64,000 nt of DNA from Colletes latitarsis (taxonomy: Eukaryota > Arthropoda > Insecta > Hymenoptera > Colletidae). Shown here piece by piece: positions 35,530 to 46,299 of the stretch. Under the pieces are notes generated by a model, which did no database searches, was not told the origin of the DNA, and saw nothing but the letters and a program-made list of their open reading frames with translations. Position 1 is the stretch's first letter. The number at the start of each line of letters is the position of its first letter. The stretch lies in contig NC_135141.1 of NCBI RefSeq assembly GCF_051014445.1, positions 5,332,001 through 5,396,000 on the forward strand, in the 5' to 3' direction. A program made the position numbers and the translations under genes.

Positions 35530-38500
35530 TCATCCGCCACGCCGAGGCGGCCGCCCGCGACGCCTCGCGACCGGGCGACGTCCTCGGGCCACCGCACGAG
35601 CGCGAGCTTCAGCGCGCCGCTGAAGCTCGCGCTCCCTTCCCGCGGCCTCCTTCTGCAACATTACGTTCTCGCAGAAGGAGGCCACGGCCCTCCACTTCTC
35701 CTCGCTGCCGAGCATGGCGCGCACCACGCCCGGCAGCGAGACATCCCGCCCGACGACGCCGACCAGGACACGGCGCTCCCCCTCCCACGCGGGGCATACC
35801 TCCAGGGTATGATCCGCCGTGTCCTGCTCAGCGTCGCAGTGGCAGCAACGCGCCGTCGGCTCCTTCCCTATCCGGCACAGGTATCTTCCGAAGCTGCCAT
35901 GCCCGGAAAATACCTGTGCCATCCGGTAGGTGAGGCTGCCATGGCCTCTGTCCAGCCACTCCTTCAGGAGTGGCCGAACCGCCCCGACAGTCCGGTGCCC
36001 CGCGGTTGGCAGAGCCAGCCGCTCCTGCCACGCGAGCAACACGGACTGCCGGGCCTGGCGCTTCAAATCGCCCCAAGCAGGTTCCTGCCCGCCCGGGACC
36101 GCCCCACCCCCGCGCGACGGTCGACGCGGTGCCGGTACATCACCGCGTGCGACCGCGCGAGCAGGTCCATGGGCGGCATCCCCGCTAGAACCGTCGCCGC
36201 CCCATGTGACATGGTCGAATACCCGCGGACGACCCTGAGCGCCATGCGCCTCTGCACCCGACGCAGCATAGTCATGCTGCGCCGGGAGGCAGCCAGGTCG
36301 TCCGCCCAGACGGGGGCCCCGTATAGGGCCACCGACTGGACCATCGCCACATAGAGGCGACGAACTCGGCCCGCCGGGCCCCCCAGGTTGGGCAGGATCC
36401 GGCCCAGAGCCGCAACCATCCTTTCCAACCGGGGGACCAGGCAGCGGAAATGCTCCTCGAAACGCCAGTGGCTATCGAGGATCAGCCCTAGATACCTGAT
36501 CTGGGGCTTCACCTCGATGTCAGCCCCACCCACCCGGATCAGAGGGGGTGGCGGATCCTGCCGAAGTGAATGAAACGCAATCACCTCGGTCTTATGGACC
36601 GCCACCGTCATCCCCATCCCCCTGATCCGGTCGACGACGCGTTGCGACCCCTCCTCCGCGCGACGCATGGCCCTCCCCCAGTGCGCCCCGACGGCCAGCA
36701 CCAGTGTGTCATCCGCATAACACACCGTGCTGACGCCGTCGGGGAGGCCGGCCCGCAACACCGAGTCGTACGCGATGTTCCACAGGAGTGGCCCGAGGAC
36801 CGACCCCTGCGGAACACCGCAGTACACCTCCCTCCGCATATCACCATCCCGGCCCGGATACTCGATCCACCTGCCGCGGAGATAATCCCCGACGACCGCC
36901 CTGAGACAAGGGGGGACTCGATGATATTCGAGTCCCCTCCTTATCTCTTCCCAGGGGAGGGTGTTAAAGGCATTGGCAATATCCAAGGATATTGCCAATG
37001 CCACCCCTCCCCGGGAGACAGCCGCCCCCGAGAGGGCCCTCACACGACCTATCGCGTCGATAGTCGATCGGCCCCCCCGGAAACCGAACTGGCAGTCGGC
37101 CAGACCGGGATCACCCCGCGACAGGTGCTCGACGAGGCGGGCAGCAATCACCCGCTCGAAGAGCTTGCCCACCTCGTCGAGGAGACAAATGGGCCGGTAT
37201 GCGGAGGGAGACTCCGCGGGCCGACCCTCCTTCCGGAGGAGGACCATCCTCGCCACCTTCCAACTGGGGGGGAATCGCCCGTCCCTCAGGCAGCGGTCGA
37301 ACAACCGCCTGAGGTCGGCCCCAAGGACGCCCTGGGTCAAGAACCAAACCCGGCCGGGCACACCATCCGGACCCGGGGCCGTGTTACGAACCCCGAGCCG
37401 TCTGATGGCCGCTGCCAGCTCCTCCTGCGTGACCCCCAGCTCGGCCGTCCACTCCACTGGGACAGCCGCCGCCGCCGGAGGACGCGGTCCCCTCTCCCCA
37501 ATTGGGAAGAGTGTATTGACCACGTCCTCCAGCAGCCGGGGGTCAAGACCCTCGGTGACGGGGGGCGCCCACGGGCGAAGCTTATTCAGCACCACCTTAT
37601 ATGGGCGCCCCCATGGATCGTCATCAAGGGTCTGGAGGAGCTCCTTCCATGCCTGGGTCTTGGCCCGTTTGATGGCGACCTGCAGAGCAACCCGCGCCAC
37701 GCGGTATGCTCCATACAGGTCATCAGCTGCCCTCGCTCGCGCCACGCCGTCGCCTGTACGTTGACGACGGCGCGCGCGGGTGTACTGGCGTCGGGCGCGG
37801 ACAGTCGCGACCCGCAACTCCGCGATCGCGTCCGACCACCAGTACACCGCCCGGCGAGGAGAAGCCCGCCCGACCCGAGGCATCGCCGCGTCGCAAATAC
37901 CCGCGACCAATGCTCCGAGCCGGGCGACCTCCCCCTCTATGCTCGGCAACTCGGCCGCTCCCTGCGGCCAAGTTGCAGCGAGGGCAGCTGCCATCAGGGC
38001 GTCCTTGTCCAGGCGCCGAAGCGCCCAGCGGCGTGGTGGGGTGCCACGCAGGCGGCCGTGCCGGGATGCACTCGCGGCGGCAGAGACCTCCATCCGGATG
38101 TACCGGTGATCGGAGAGTGTCTCTGCCCCCGCGACCACGTGCCAACCCGACACCATGCGCACGGCGTTGGGGGTCGCGAATCCAACATCCACGATGGACC
38201 CCCCATATCGCCGCACGCATGTGTTCTCCGACCCCCGGTTCAATACCCGGAGGTCGAGCCCAGCCGCCCAATCGCCCAGGATGCCGCCGCGAACGGAGGT
38301 CCTGGGGGATCCCCAAGCCACCGACTTGGCATTAAAATCCCCCAGGACCAGCACCGGCCGGGCCGCGTAGCGCTGCACGCATGCCGCGACCTCGGCCAAG
38401 TACAGCTCGAACGCAGCGTGACCGCTACGGGGCGAAATGTAGCACCCCACCACAGCGACTCCCCCCCAGTCCACGGCGACGAATCCCCGACCGCGCTCCA

Positions 38501-38711
38501 ACAAGGAGAACGGTGGGGACCCGTCGCCCCCTCCCCATACCGTCGCCACCAAGCCGTCCGCGTCGCCCACCCAATGAGGGTGATCAGGGACGCGGTACGG
38601 CTCGGCGGCGACCGCCAGGCCAACCCCCCACTCCGCGAGGACTGGGGACATCAAGTCCTGTGCCGCGCGGCAGTGGTTGAGGTTGGCCTGGAGGAGGAGG
38701 CGGGGCGGCAT
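35530..38711 (-). pseudogene. LINE ORF2 (endonuclease-reverse transcriptase), B1, one frameshift
   Basis: From Met 38711 an 882-codon frame covers the AP endonuclease (LLQANLNHC, AEPY, LGDFNAK, LSDHRYI) and the reverse transcriptase (YRPICLLDEVGKLFERV, FGFRGGRSTIDAI, SLDIANAF, GVPQGSVLGPLLWN, catalytic CYADDTL, IRYLGLILDS). Near 36070-36110 a G run is one base shorter than in the other copies, and the rest continues in another frame (36066-35530) with the C-terminal knuckle CHCDAEQDTADHTLEVC and an arginine-rich end. The full length is about 1,060 codons. Because the only lesion is in a homopolymer run, a sequencing error is possible and the gene could be intact. Confidence 0.92.
36969..37002. 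repeat. 34-nt palindrome inside the reverse-transcriptase motif A codons (B1)
   Basis: Arms GGCATTGGCAATATCC and GGATATTGCCAATGCC are exact complements with a 2-nt centre. They overlap the codons of SLDIANAF, which holds a catalytic aspartate. The same palindrome is at 53487-53520 in B3. B2 (1881-1930) is diverged here and lacks the perfect arms. Confidence 0.85.
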
Positions 38712-40588
38712 TAATTAATGGCCGCGCCAGCCTCCTCCCGGCCGTCCGTCCCCGTAGCACCGTCCACCTCCATGGAGGACGATGCCACCGCCCTCGGCAC
38801 CGGAGCCGGTGCAGCCCGCCTCTTCCTCTCCTTCCGGGAGGGGGTGGAGCACTTCTTGCTCCCCACCCTGTGATCGGCTGGCCTCCCCATGTCCGCACAC
38901 AGCGGGCAGTGGGGGGCCGCCGAGCACTGGCTCGCACGGTGCTCTTTGGCACCGCAGCGGTAACACTGACCGCTGCGGTCCACCGGCGAGGTGCACCACT
39001 GCCTCACGTGCCCCAATTCGAGGCAGCGGTGACACTGGAGCGGGCGCGGCGCGAGGATTTCCACTCGCGCCGAAACCCACCCCACCAACACCCTCCCGGA
39101 TTCCGCCACCTTACGGGCGGCGGAGAGGGGGCACCGGGCCCACACCGACCCGAGGCCGGAGGGCGACCTGCGGATCTCTCCGATCCGCAGGTCCTCCACA
39201 GGACAGTCCCCCGCCCTCGCAAGGGCACGGGACACATCCTGTGCGCTGACCGAGTCGTCCAGCCCACAAACGCGCATCTCCGTGCGCTTCGTGGGCCGGG
39301 CGACCCGGACACCTCGCTCGCCCAGCTGCTCCCGGAGCCTCTGGGCGAGACGATCCGCCTTCGCGCCGCCTTCTGCACCGGGGATCTCCAGCAAGAGACC
39401 CCCGGTCACGGCCCTCTTCGCCCTCACGGAGGCGATGCCCAGCTCTTCCAGGGAGATATTCTCCCTGGCGAGCCGCATCGCCTCCGCGAGGGTCAGGTCG
39501 CCCCCCTGCGCAACGGTCAGCGTCACCGCTGCCGTTTTTGGGGGACGACCTGGTCGTGCCTTCCCGACCTTCGCGGCCTTTACCTTGGCCGCCGGCGGCG
39601 GAGGCGGAGGCTGCGGTTGCGAGGCCTTCCTCGCCGCCCGCTTCGCCTTCCGCCCCACCACCTCACTCCACGCCACCCCCCCTTGGGAGGGTGCTGTGGA
39701 GGACGCGACCACCGCGACCACGGGTACACCACCCCCCTTGGGGGTCGCGACCCGGGGCCCTGGTGCCGCAACGCTGGGCGGAGCCTTCACTCCGCCCTTC
39801 TTCGCCTTCCCCGACTGTACCGGAACAGGTCGGGGAGGCACCGCCTTCCTGCTGACCGCTCTTCCGGCGAGGAGCTCCTCCCGGAAGGCGGCCAGCTTGC
39901 CATCAATCATGTCCCCAATCCTCCTCAGAAGATCGTCTTCTGAGGAGGACGGGGACTTCTTCACGGGCGGAGTGCGGGTGGAGGGGCCCGCGGTGCCCCG
40001 CACCACTGCCGCCGCACTCCGCTTATTTAGCTCCGCCGAGGGACGCGGCGGTGGAGGAGGAGGGAGGATGGGAGGGAGGGCCGCGCTGTTCCACAGCGCC
40101 TCTGCCCTCCTCCTCCCCTGTCGCTCCTCCTCCAACAGGAGCTGCAGACGGGCGTTCCGCCCTCTGAGCTCCCGCGCCGCCTCCCTCATTTCCTCCGCCG
40201 CGGCCTTCAGGGCCTCCGCGCCACCGCTTTTCTGCCCCTTAAAGGCGCAGGCAGCGGCGACTTTCTCCACCCGCCTCAGGGACGAGGAGATCCTCTCCGA
40301 TATCTCCTCGGTCACCTCGTCCCTGAGGCAACTCAGCCTCACCGACGGGCTCATCGCCCCGCCCACCTCGACGACGGCCTGCCCCGTCCTCTTCCTCTTA
40401 GAGCCTATGTGGCTCGTGCTGGAGGAGAAGGACGAGACCGACGCCGTCTCGTCGTCCTCCTCCACCCTCCACGAAGCCGGACCTGGCGCTGAGTGGGGCG
40501 CGAGCGCCGCCACCCTAACCCCAACCCCGTCTCCGTCCTCCCCAACCGACAAAACCCGCCCCATCCCCATTTTATTTTCTGTGTCCAT
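38711..40588 (-). CDS. LINE ORF1, Gag-like protein with three zinc knuckles (B1), intact
   Basis: This is a 625-codon open frame. I choose Met 40588 (MDTENKMGMG) over Met 40624 because it follows the CGTGGGA box that also precedes ORF1 in families A and C. Residues about 95-185 form a helical, charged region (EEISERISSSLRRVEKVAAA; LLEEERQGRRRAEAL). A proline/lysine-rich linker follows (~190-370), then an RRM-like region (LTLAEAMRLARENISLEELG to VSARVEIL, ~370-520). Three knuckles come last: CHRCLELGHVRQWC, CYRCGAKEHRASQC and CPLCADMGRPADH with a later Cys. The protein should bind element RNA and direct it to nuclear target DNA. The stop overlaps ORF2 as TAATG. Confidence 0.9.
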   Translation of the reverse strand: MDTENKMGMGRVLSVGEDGDGVGVRVAALAPHSAPGPASWRVEEDDETASVSSFSSSTSHIGSKRKRTGQAVVEVGGAMSPSVRLSCLRDEVTEEISERISSSLRRVEKVAAACAFKGQKSGGAEALKAAAEEMREAARELRGRNARLQLLLEEERQGRRRAEALWNSAALPPILPPPPPPRPSAELNKRSAAAVVRGTAGPSTRTPPVKKSPSSSEDDLLRRIGDMIDGKLAAFREELLAGRAVSRKAVPPRPVPVQSGKAKKGGVKAPPSVAAPGPRVATPKGGGVPVVAVVASSTAPSQGGVAWSEVVGRKAKRAARKASQPQPPPPPPAAKVKAAKVGKARPGRPPKTAAVTLTVAQGGDLTLAEAMRLARENISLEELGIASVRAKRAVTGGLLLEIPGAEGGAKADRLAQRLREQLGERGVRVARPTKRTEMRVCGLDDSVSAQDVSRALARAGDCPVEDLRIGEIRRSPSGLGSVWARCPLSAARKVAESGRVLVGWVSARVEILAPRPLQCHRCLELGHVRQWCTSPVDRSGQCYRCGAKEHRASQCSAAPHCPLCADMGRPADHRVGSKKCSTPSRKERKRRAAPAPVPRAVASSSMEVDGATGTDGREEAGAAIN

Positions 40589-40971
40589 AATAATCCCACG
40601 AGATGGTCGGAAATAAAGGTCCACCCGGGCAGAGCCGCCTTACCCGGGTAAGCCTAATACTCCGGGGGTTCGGCAGGTTCCCCGGAGGTGGTCGCTTGGG
40701 ATTGGGCCTTCTCCCCCAACCATGCATCCCATCGCCGCGCACCATAGCTTAGGATTGGAGGGCGATTTTATAGAGTCGCCATACTCGTGGCCCAGGCGGT
40801 TAAGCCAAGACCCCCGTTCCTCCTGCCGTCACGTACCATTCACAAAACCAATAGGGAATTGTGAATGGGTCGTTGTGACGACCAACAGGAGGCTTACGGT
40901 GTGTGTATGACTCGGGTACCCCGGGTTCGTTAAGCCCGTACTGCAGCTGAAAGGCTGGCAGCCCCTGAGGG
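40589..40971 (-). promoter_or_regulatory. 5'UTR of family B LINE (B1)
   Basis: It is the counterpart of 49512-49895. In sense order: CCCTCAGGGGCTGCC start, CGGG/CCCG hairpin, GGGTACCC palindrome, CCGTAAGCCTCCTG, GGTCGT-CACA-ACGACC hairpin, CATTCACAA/TTGTGAATG hairpin, and CGTGGGA before the ORF1 start. Probably includes the internal promoter. Confidence 0.7.
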
Positions 40972-42544
40972 GTACGTGAACGTACTTGCAAATCTTTCCT
41001 GTTCTTTCAACCTCAATCCGGCTCGAAGGATCGTTTGTTAGAGACTAAGGGTTCTAACCGGGGTGCGGACGAGGGAAATACTAGGGAAAGTGAATGATAA
41101 GTTTTTATTGTTTGTATTTTCGCTTGTCGCTCTGCGACAAGCCTTTTATTTGTAAATTTAACAAAAAATGAAAAAAAATTATTATATTTTTTATGATCTG
41201 GCCGGGGGTGGCTTCACCGGCGTGGCCCCGTTTGGGATGGACCTTGGTTGCTGTAACAAAGGTTCGTTCAGATTAAATACGTGCGTACACGTATCGTAAA
41301 CACACGCTCGTCAGCTGTTCGCCTCGCTCTCCTAGCGACTATCGGTGCGCTGGGAGAGGGGAATGAGCTGTCGTTTAATGTGGATCAGTGGACTGTAAAT
41401 TTGTACTTGTTCGCTGATTATTATTTATTGAAATTATCAGCGAGACTTTTACCCTGAACAGAAGAGAATTCACTCGTATCTGTCGGGGGCGAGTTTGCCA
41501 CGGACGGGTCACCAAATGGAGGTCGTAAAGCTCCAAATGGGTGGATCCCGTGAGCGCACTCTCCGTGCGGGTGACGTAGAAACGTCGTGCGAGGCGATTT
41601 CCTGCCACACTGTAAAATTAATGCACGGCGACCGTTTCTACCGGGGACCGTGACAGTAAAGTGTCTTTTGCAAAAAAATCCCTCGCGGGTCCAACCGCAC
41701 TATAAAGCCTACCCGGCGACCGTGTTGCACGGCGACCGTATTTGGTAGGCGGCGTGATGGAAGGTGAGGCGACCTTGAACCCGAACCCCTCCGTAGGGTG
41801 TACGGTCGACTCGTACACCGACGGGTTTCTGGAGAGGGTTTTTCAGCGACCTTTGCACGAAGAGCACTCCACGAGGCGGTACCGATTCAACGGTATGACC
41901 TTTGGGAGGCTCCAAAGCCGTATAGCTTTAAAGGGATTCTGGGTGGGTGCACCCTGAGTCCCTTACGTCGCGGTCGCGGCAACGACTGCAACGTACAATC
42001 CTTCCTAGCGAAGGCGGTCGCGCCACGCGCAGCGTGTATTCCGACCTCCCTTTTGTCGCAGGTAGATTGCGATAGGAAAACTCTAACCGCAGCAACGGTG
42101 AGAAATCTTTAAAAACAAGTCCAATCGTATGTGCGAGTCCGTACCTGAGGAGCGAGATCTTCAGGGATCCGCTGCCGTTCGCAGTCGGCTCGTGAATAAT
42201 TGCGAATATCGTCGCGGATCGACAGACGAAGAATCGGTCGCGCCTTGTCGTCGCGACGCGGCGTTGCCGAATTCAGCTGTCGATCTCTTTTCAATATATC
42301 ATACGGTTCTCTCTCTCGGCGCTGACGTCACGATACCGTTTAAACCGGTGCAAAGCGAATCTTCGCGTGAAGTCTGCGTACAGAAACACGTAAACGGCCG
42401 CGGTTTTAAATCATCCGAACGTTCAACGAACCTGACGAACGCTTAACCTTCCGCAGTGTCACGTATACAAACGGATACGGGAATCGCGGCCGAGAATTTA
42501 ATATTTCGGGCGGATGCGAGTTTAAATAGTTTTTAACATATTTA
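40972..42544. other. Unassigned sequence, possibly decayed LTR-element material
   Basis: No convincing coding region is present; the short frames (such as 41375-41608) match nothing I recognise. Seen: an AT-rich patch at 41095-41195 with a CTTGTCG-CTCTG-CGACAAG hairpin (41133-41151) and AATAAA on the - strand beside it; a CGCTGAT/ATCAGCG hairpin near 41414-41444; three copies of CGGCGACCGT (near 41624, 41717 and 41731); and on the - strand TTTGGTGACCCGTCC near 41506-41520, which resembles the LTR/primer-site junction of some BEL or Gypsy elements. A minus-strand LTR is possible but unproven. Confidence 0.35.
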
Positions 42545-42752
42545 AACAAAGTTATTAGCCACTAAGAAATCAGTATGCTAGTAAGCATGCAGTAAGCTAG
42601 TATGCAAGCAGTGAGTTAGTAAGCGAAGAAGAACCTAGTAAGGAAGCAGTATGCTAGAAAGCAAGCAGTAAGCTAGTAAGCAACCAGTAAGCTGGTAAGG
42701 AAGCAGCAGGCTAGTAAGAAAGCACTTAGCTAGTAAGAAAGCAGTATGCTAG
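42545..42752 (+). repeat. 19-bp minisatellite, block 1
   Basis: Imperfect tandem repeats of a unit near AGCAAGCAGTAAGCTAGTA begin around 42570. The block is continued at 49164-49511 and 55503-55674, so it was one array of roughly 700 bp split by two insertions. GCTAG at 42748-42752 is the Copia target duplication. Confidence 0.85.
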
Positions 42753-43046
42753 TATTGAGGATCTATCTTTGTGATAGATTTCCCCAATCGCTTACCGCAG
42801 AAAGAAGAAAGAATAATTTGTTGGAACGGTATAATGTGTAAGACACGGAGGCGACAAAATATATGGAAGACTTTTCTCCGCTGTCAGGGTTGTCGCACGA
42901 CTAACTTCAAATCGTGAAAGATCCCGGCTATATATGCGTCGCCAAATGGTCGGCAGACCTATTAATTGTATGACATGACCTGGACCAGCGTCGAACAGAG
43001 AAAAATCGCGAAGATTCGGAAATACAAAATATATCTATTCTCAACA
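42753..43046 (-). repeat. 3' LTR of the Copia element
   Basis: On the - strand it begins TGTTGAGAATAG and ends CTCAATA; it matches the other LTR over its length with scattered differences. Just inside it (43047-43056) the - strand reads AAGTGGGAG, a plausible polypurine tract. Confidence 0.9.
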
Positions 43047-43233
43047 CTCCCACTTATTTTGAGTGTCCGCAAATATTTAATTTTTCTCTCGTATAGCAAA
43101 ACGGCTGCATTTGCAAAGGCTTAGTAAAGATATCAGCCAATTGTTCTTTCGTTTGAACATATCTAATTTCTACTTCTCCGCGATTAACGACATCACGAGT
43201 AAAATGGTACTTTATACCGATGTGTTTCGAGCG

Positions 43234-44529
43234 CTAATGGTTTTCGAAACTATTAGTAATTTTTATGGCCGCTTGATTATCAACAAAAACAGGGACGATA
43301 TTGCACACAACATCCAATTCATTCAACATACGACGTAACCAAACCCCTTCTTTCATGCCGTGAGCTAATGCGATATATTTCGACTCAGCGGTCGAAAAGG
43401 CAACGACCTTTTGCAATTGACTGGACCACGAAATTGGTCCACTATTCAAAATATAGACAAATCCACTCCTAGATCTTCGAGTCTCTGAGCATCCGGCATA
43501 ATCAGCATCCGTGAATCCCGAAATATCAAGCGAACTCCCACTATTTCCGTAAACTATTCCGTGATCACGTGTTCCATTTAAATAACGCATTATTTTCTTT
43601 ACCGATTACCAATGAGTGTCGTCGTAAGAACTCAAAAATTGACTTGCGTAATTGACCGCAATTTCGATATCCGGGCGACAAACTCGTGCAGCGAATAATA
43701 TAGAGCCTATTGCCTCACGAAATGGTATTTTACTGTCAGTCGCAGGTGTTTGTTTTTGCAAGGGCATACCTGGCTCCGCAGGTACACTTGACGGATTTGC
43801 TTGAAGCATATTAAAGGTCTTTAATATTTTCTTAATATAGCCCGGTTGAGAAATTTTTGAGAGTCGTCGTTCGCGATCGCGTTTAATCTCGAAACCGAGA
43901 AATTCATCGGCCCGATCTACCGAGATTTTAAGGTTACCTTCTAAATAATCTAAGACGCTCTTGATTGCATTCTCGCTTTTGCTCATAATCTAACCATCAT
44001 CCACATACAGGGTTAAATACACTTTTGAACTTTCCACTACACCGACGAGCACGCACTTATCAGTTGCGATGTTCACGAGATTAAATTCGTTCAGAAACCT
44101 CGTGAACTTCTCGTTCCAGCATTTGGGTGACTGTTTCAATCCATACAGGCTGCGATGTAGCGGGAAGACTGCATCCTGTTGGCTCTAAATTGTGTATCCT
44201 GGAGGCTGCTCTAAATAAATTTCTTCTTGAAGATCGCCATATAGTAAAGCAGTTTTCACATCGAACTTCACTATTTCATAATCTTCTTTTGCAGCTATTG
44301 CAAGAAGAGTTCTAATGGACTCGTAGCGAACGGCAGGTGCGAATGTGTCAAAATAATCGATTCCTTCTCGTTGTCGGAATCCTTTCGCTACGAGTCTCAC
44401 CTTGTATCTCTTCAGATTTCCAGCTGCATCATTTCTGATTGAGAAAACCCATTTGCAACCGATTGCACGTTTTCCTTGCGGCAGTGCACTTATGCTCCAT
44501 GTGCGATTTTTTTCAAGTGCTAGCATCTC
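43234..44529 (-). pseudogene. Copia reverse transcriptase and RNase H, with in-frame stops
   Basis: This region copies element RNA into DNA and degrades the RNA strand. The RT begins in NRTWSISALPQGKRAIGCKW, with RLVAKGFRQREGIDYFDTF and KFDVKTALLYGDLQEEIYLEQPPGY. The catalytic YVDD is visible near 43990-44005. In-frame stops occur just after PPGYTI (about 44185), just after YVDDG (about 43990) and near 43600. RNase H has DADYAGC, TRRSRSGF, STAESKY and VDNQAAIKI. All pieces are in one frame, so the damage is by nonsense codons rather than frameshifts. Upstream it is interrupted at 44530 by LINE insertions. Confidence 0.9.
44517..44529 (+). repeat. Target-site duplication GTGCTAGCATCTC (copy 1 of 3)
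   Basis: The same 13-mer recurs at 45081-45093 and 46287-46299, each time directly at a family B insertion edge. Only one copy would be in the original Copia pol sequence. Confidence 0.9.
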
Positions 44530-45049
44530 GATGACCTAGGCTGGGAGGGGGGTCCTGAGGGGACCCTCCTCCCGCCAGGCGGCGCCGGGTCGGACCGGTT
44601 GGGGGTAGGAGTGCCTCCCCCTACCGGTCCGACGCAAGGGGAGGCACCCTCGGCGGTCTGGTGCGGCCATGAACGCCCGGCCGCCGAGGGGTGCAAACGG
44701 GGTCGCGGGCGGTTGCGAGTTGGGGCTCGCAGCCGCCACTAAACGCGGCCCCGGGACGGATAGCGGCGGGATGGAGTGGCCCCGTCCCGCCGCTATGAGG
44801 CAGTGTGTCTACTGGGGGGACCGATTGTCCCCCCGGGGGATGGGCGCGAAAGCGCGGGCACGGGGAGGATACCGGAAGAATGCTTCGAGCGATTCCCGGT
44901 ATCCTCCCAAAGCGTGCCGAAGGGTCACCGTGGGGTTTTTAGTGGGTAGGTCCCGCGCCTGTCGTTGTACGGGCGCGGGGAATCCCACACACCCCTCCCA
45001 CCTCTCCCCAAGGAGGCGGGAGGGAGTCTTTCGAAGATTTTCCCCACGA

Positions 45050-45080
<31 letters not shown>
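44530..45080 (+). mobile_element. 5'-truncated family B LINE: 3'UTR and poly(A) only
   Basis: It starts at the ORF2 stop region (GATGACCTAGG) and carries the B 3'UTR with all its hairpins plus a 30-nt poly(A) (45051-45080). It is flanked on both sides by GTGCTAGCATCTC. There is no coding content. Confidence 0.93.
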
Positions 45081-45082
<2 letters not shown>

Positions 45083-45093
45083 GCTAGCATCTC

Positions 45094-46286
45094 TATGCCG
45101 CCCATGGACCTGCTCGCGCGGTCGCACGCGGTGATGTACCGGCACCGCGTCGACCGTCGCGCGGGGGTGGGGGCGGTCCCGGGCGGGCACGAACCTGCTT
45201 GGGGCGATTTGAAGCGCCAGGCCCGGCAGTCCGTGTTGCTCGCGTGGCAGGAGCGGCTGGCTCTGCCAACCGCGGGGCACCGGACTGTCGGGGCTGTTCG
45301 GCCACTCCTGAAGGAGTGGCTGGACAGAGGCCATGGCAGCCTCACCTACCGGCTGGCACAGGTATTTTCCGGGCATGGCAGCTTCGGAAGATACCTGTGC
45401 CGGATAGGGAAGGAGCCGACGGCGCGTTGCTGCCACTGCGACGCTGAGCAGGACACGGCGGATCATACCCTGGAGGTATGCCCCGCGTGGGAGGGGGAGC
45501 GCCGTGTCCTGGTCGGCGTCGTCGGGCGGGATGTCTCGCTGCCGGGCGTGGTGCGCGCCATGCTCGGCAGCGAGGAGAAGTGGAGGGCCGTGGCCTCCTT
45601 CTGCGAGAACGTAATGTTGCAGAAGGAGGCCGCGGGGAGGGAGCGCGAGCTTCAGCGGCGCGCTAAAGCTCGCGCTCGTGCGGTGGCCCGAGGTCGTCGC
45701 CCGGTCGCGAGGCGTCGCGGGCGGCCGCCTCGGCGTGGCGGATGACCTAGGCTGGGAGGGGAGTCCTGAGGGGACCCTCCTCCCGCCAGGCGGCGCTGGG
45801 TCGGACCGGTTGGGGGTAGGAGTGCCTCCCCCTACCGGTCCGACGCAAGGGGAGGCACCCTCGGCGGTCTGGTGCGGCCATGAACGCCCGGCCGCCGAGG
45901 GGTGGAAACGGGGTCGCGGGCGGTTGCGAGTTGGGGCTCGCAGACGCCACTAAACGCGGCCCCGGGACGGATAGCGGCGGGATGGAGTGGCCCCGTCCCG
46001 CCGCTATGAGGCAGTGTGTCTACTGGGGGGACCGATTGTTCCCCCGGGGGATGGGCGCGAAAGCGCGGGCACGGGGAGGATACCGGAAGAATGCTTCGAG
46101 CGATTCCCGGTATCCTCCCAAAGCGTGCCGAAGGGTCACCGTGGGGTTTTTAGTGGGTAGGTCCCGCGCCTGTCGTTGTACGGGCGCGGGGAATCCCACA
46201 CACCCCTCCCACCTCTCCCCAAGGAGGTGGTAGGGAGTCTTTCGAAGATTTTCCCCACGACAAAAAAAAAAAAAAAAAAAATAAAA
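45094..46286 (+). mobile_element. 5'-truncated family B LINE: ORF2 end, 3'UTR and poly(A)
   Basis: It begins within ORF2 (ATGCCGCCCATGGACC) and runs through the 3'UTR to a poly(A) from 46262. The A-run is followed by ATAAAA and then the third copy of the 13-mer. It was inserted at the same target position and in the same orientation as its neighbour. Confidence 0.93.
45097..45745 (+). pseudogene. C-terminal fragment of LINE ORF2 (family B)
   Basis: About 215 codons match the end of B ORF2: PPMDLLARSHAVMYRHRVD, the linker, the CCHC knuckle CHCDAEQDTADHTLEVC and the arginine/glycine-rich terminus ending RRGG. The frame is open, but endonuclease and reverse transcriptase are absent because the copy is 5'-truncated. 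Confidence 0.9.
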
Positions 46287-46299
46287 GTGCTAGCATCTC

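Larger units (their letters stand above)
34986..40971 (-). mobile_element. Near-intact full-length R1-clade LINE, family B (B1)
   Basis: On the - strand: 5'UTR (40971-40589), ORF1 (40588-38711), ORF2 (38711-35530), 3'UTR (35529-35014) and poly(A) (T run 34986-35013), about 5,986 bp. It matches B3 almost base for base. The 3' end sits inside family A ORF2. The 5' side joins unrelated sequence at 40971, not the rest of A2, so no target duplication can be seen. ORF1 is open; ORF2 has one frameshift. Confidence 0.93.

Noticed and set aside
36570..38714. 714-codon open frame on the + strand opposite B1 ORF2 (and its twin at 51775-53919)
   Set aside because: It is an antisense shadow of the GC-rich reverse-transcriptase gene, rich in Pro, Arg and His, with no domain. 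It stays open because of GC-biased third positions.
39282..40616. 444-codon frame on the + strand opposite B1 ORF1 (also 49868-51202 and in 60791-62536)
   Set aside because: It is a low-complexity Ala/Ser/Pro/Arg shadow frame of ORF1. The real frame has zinc knuckles and follows the shared CGTGGGA box.
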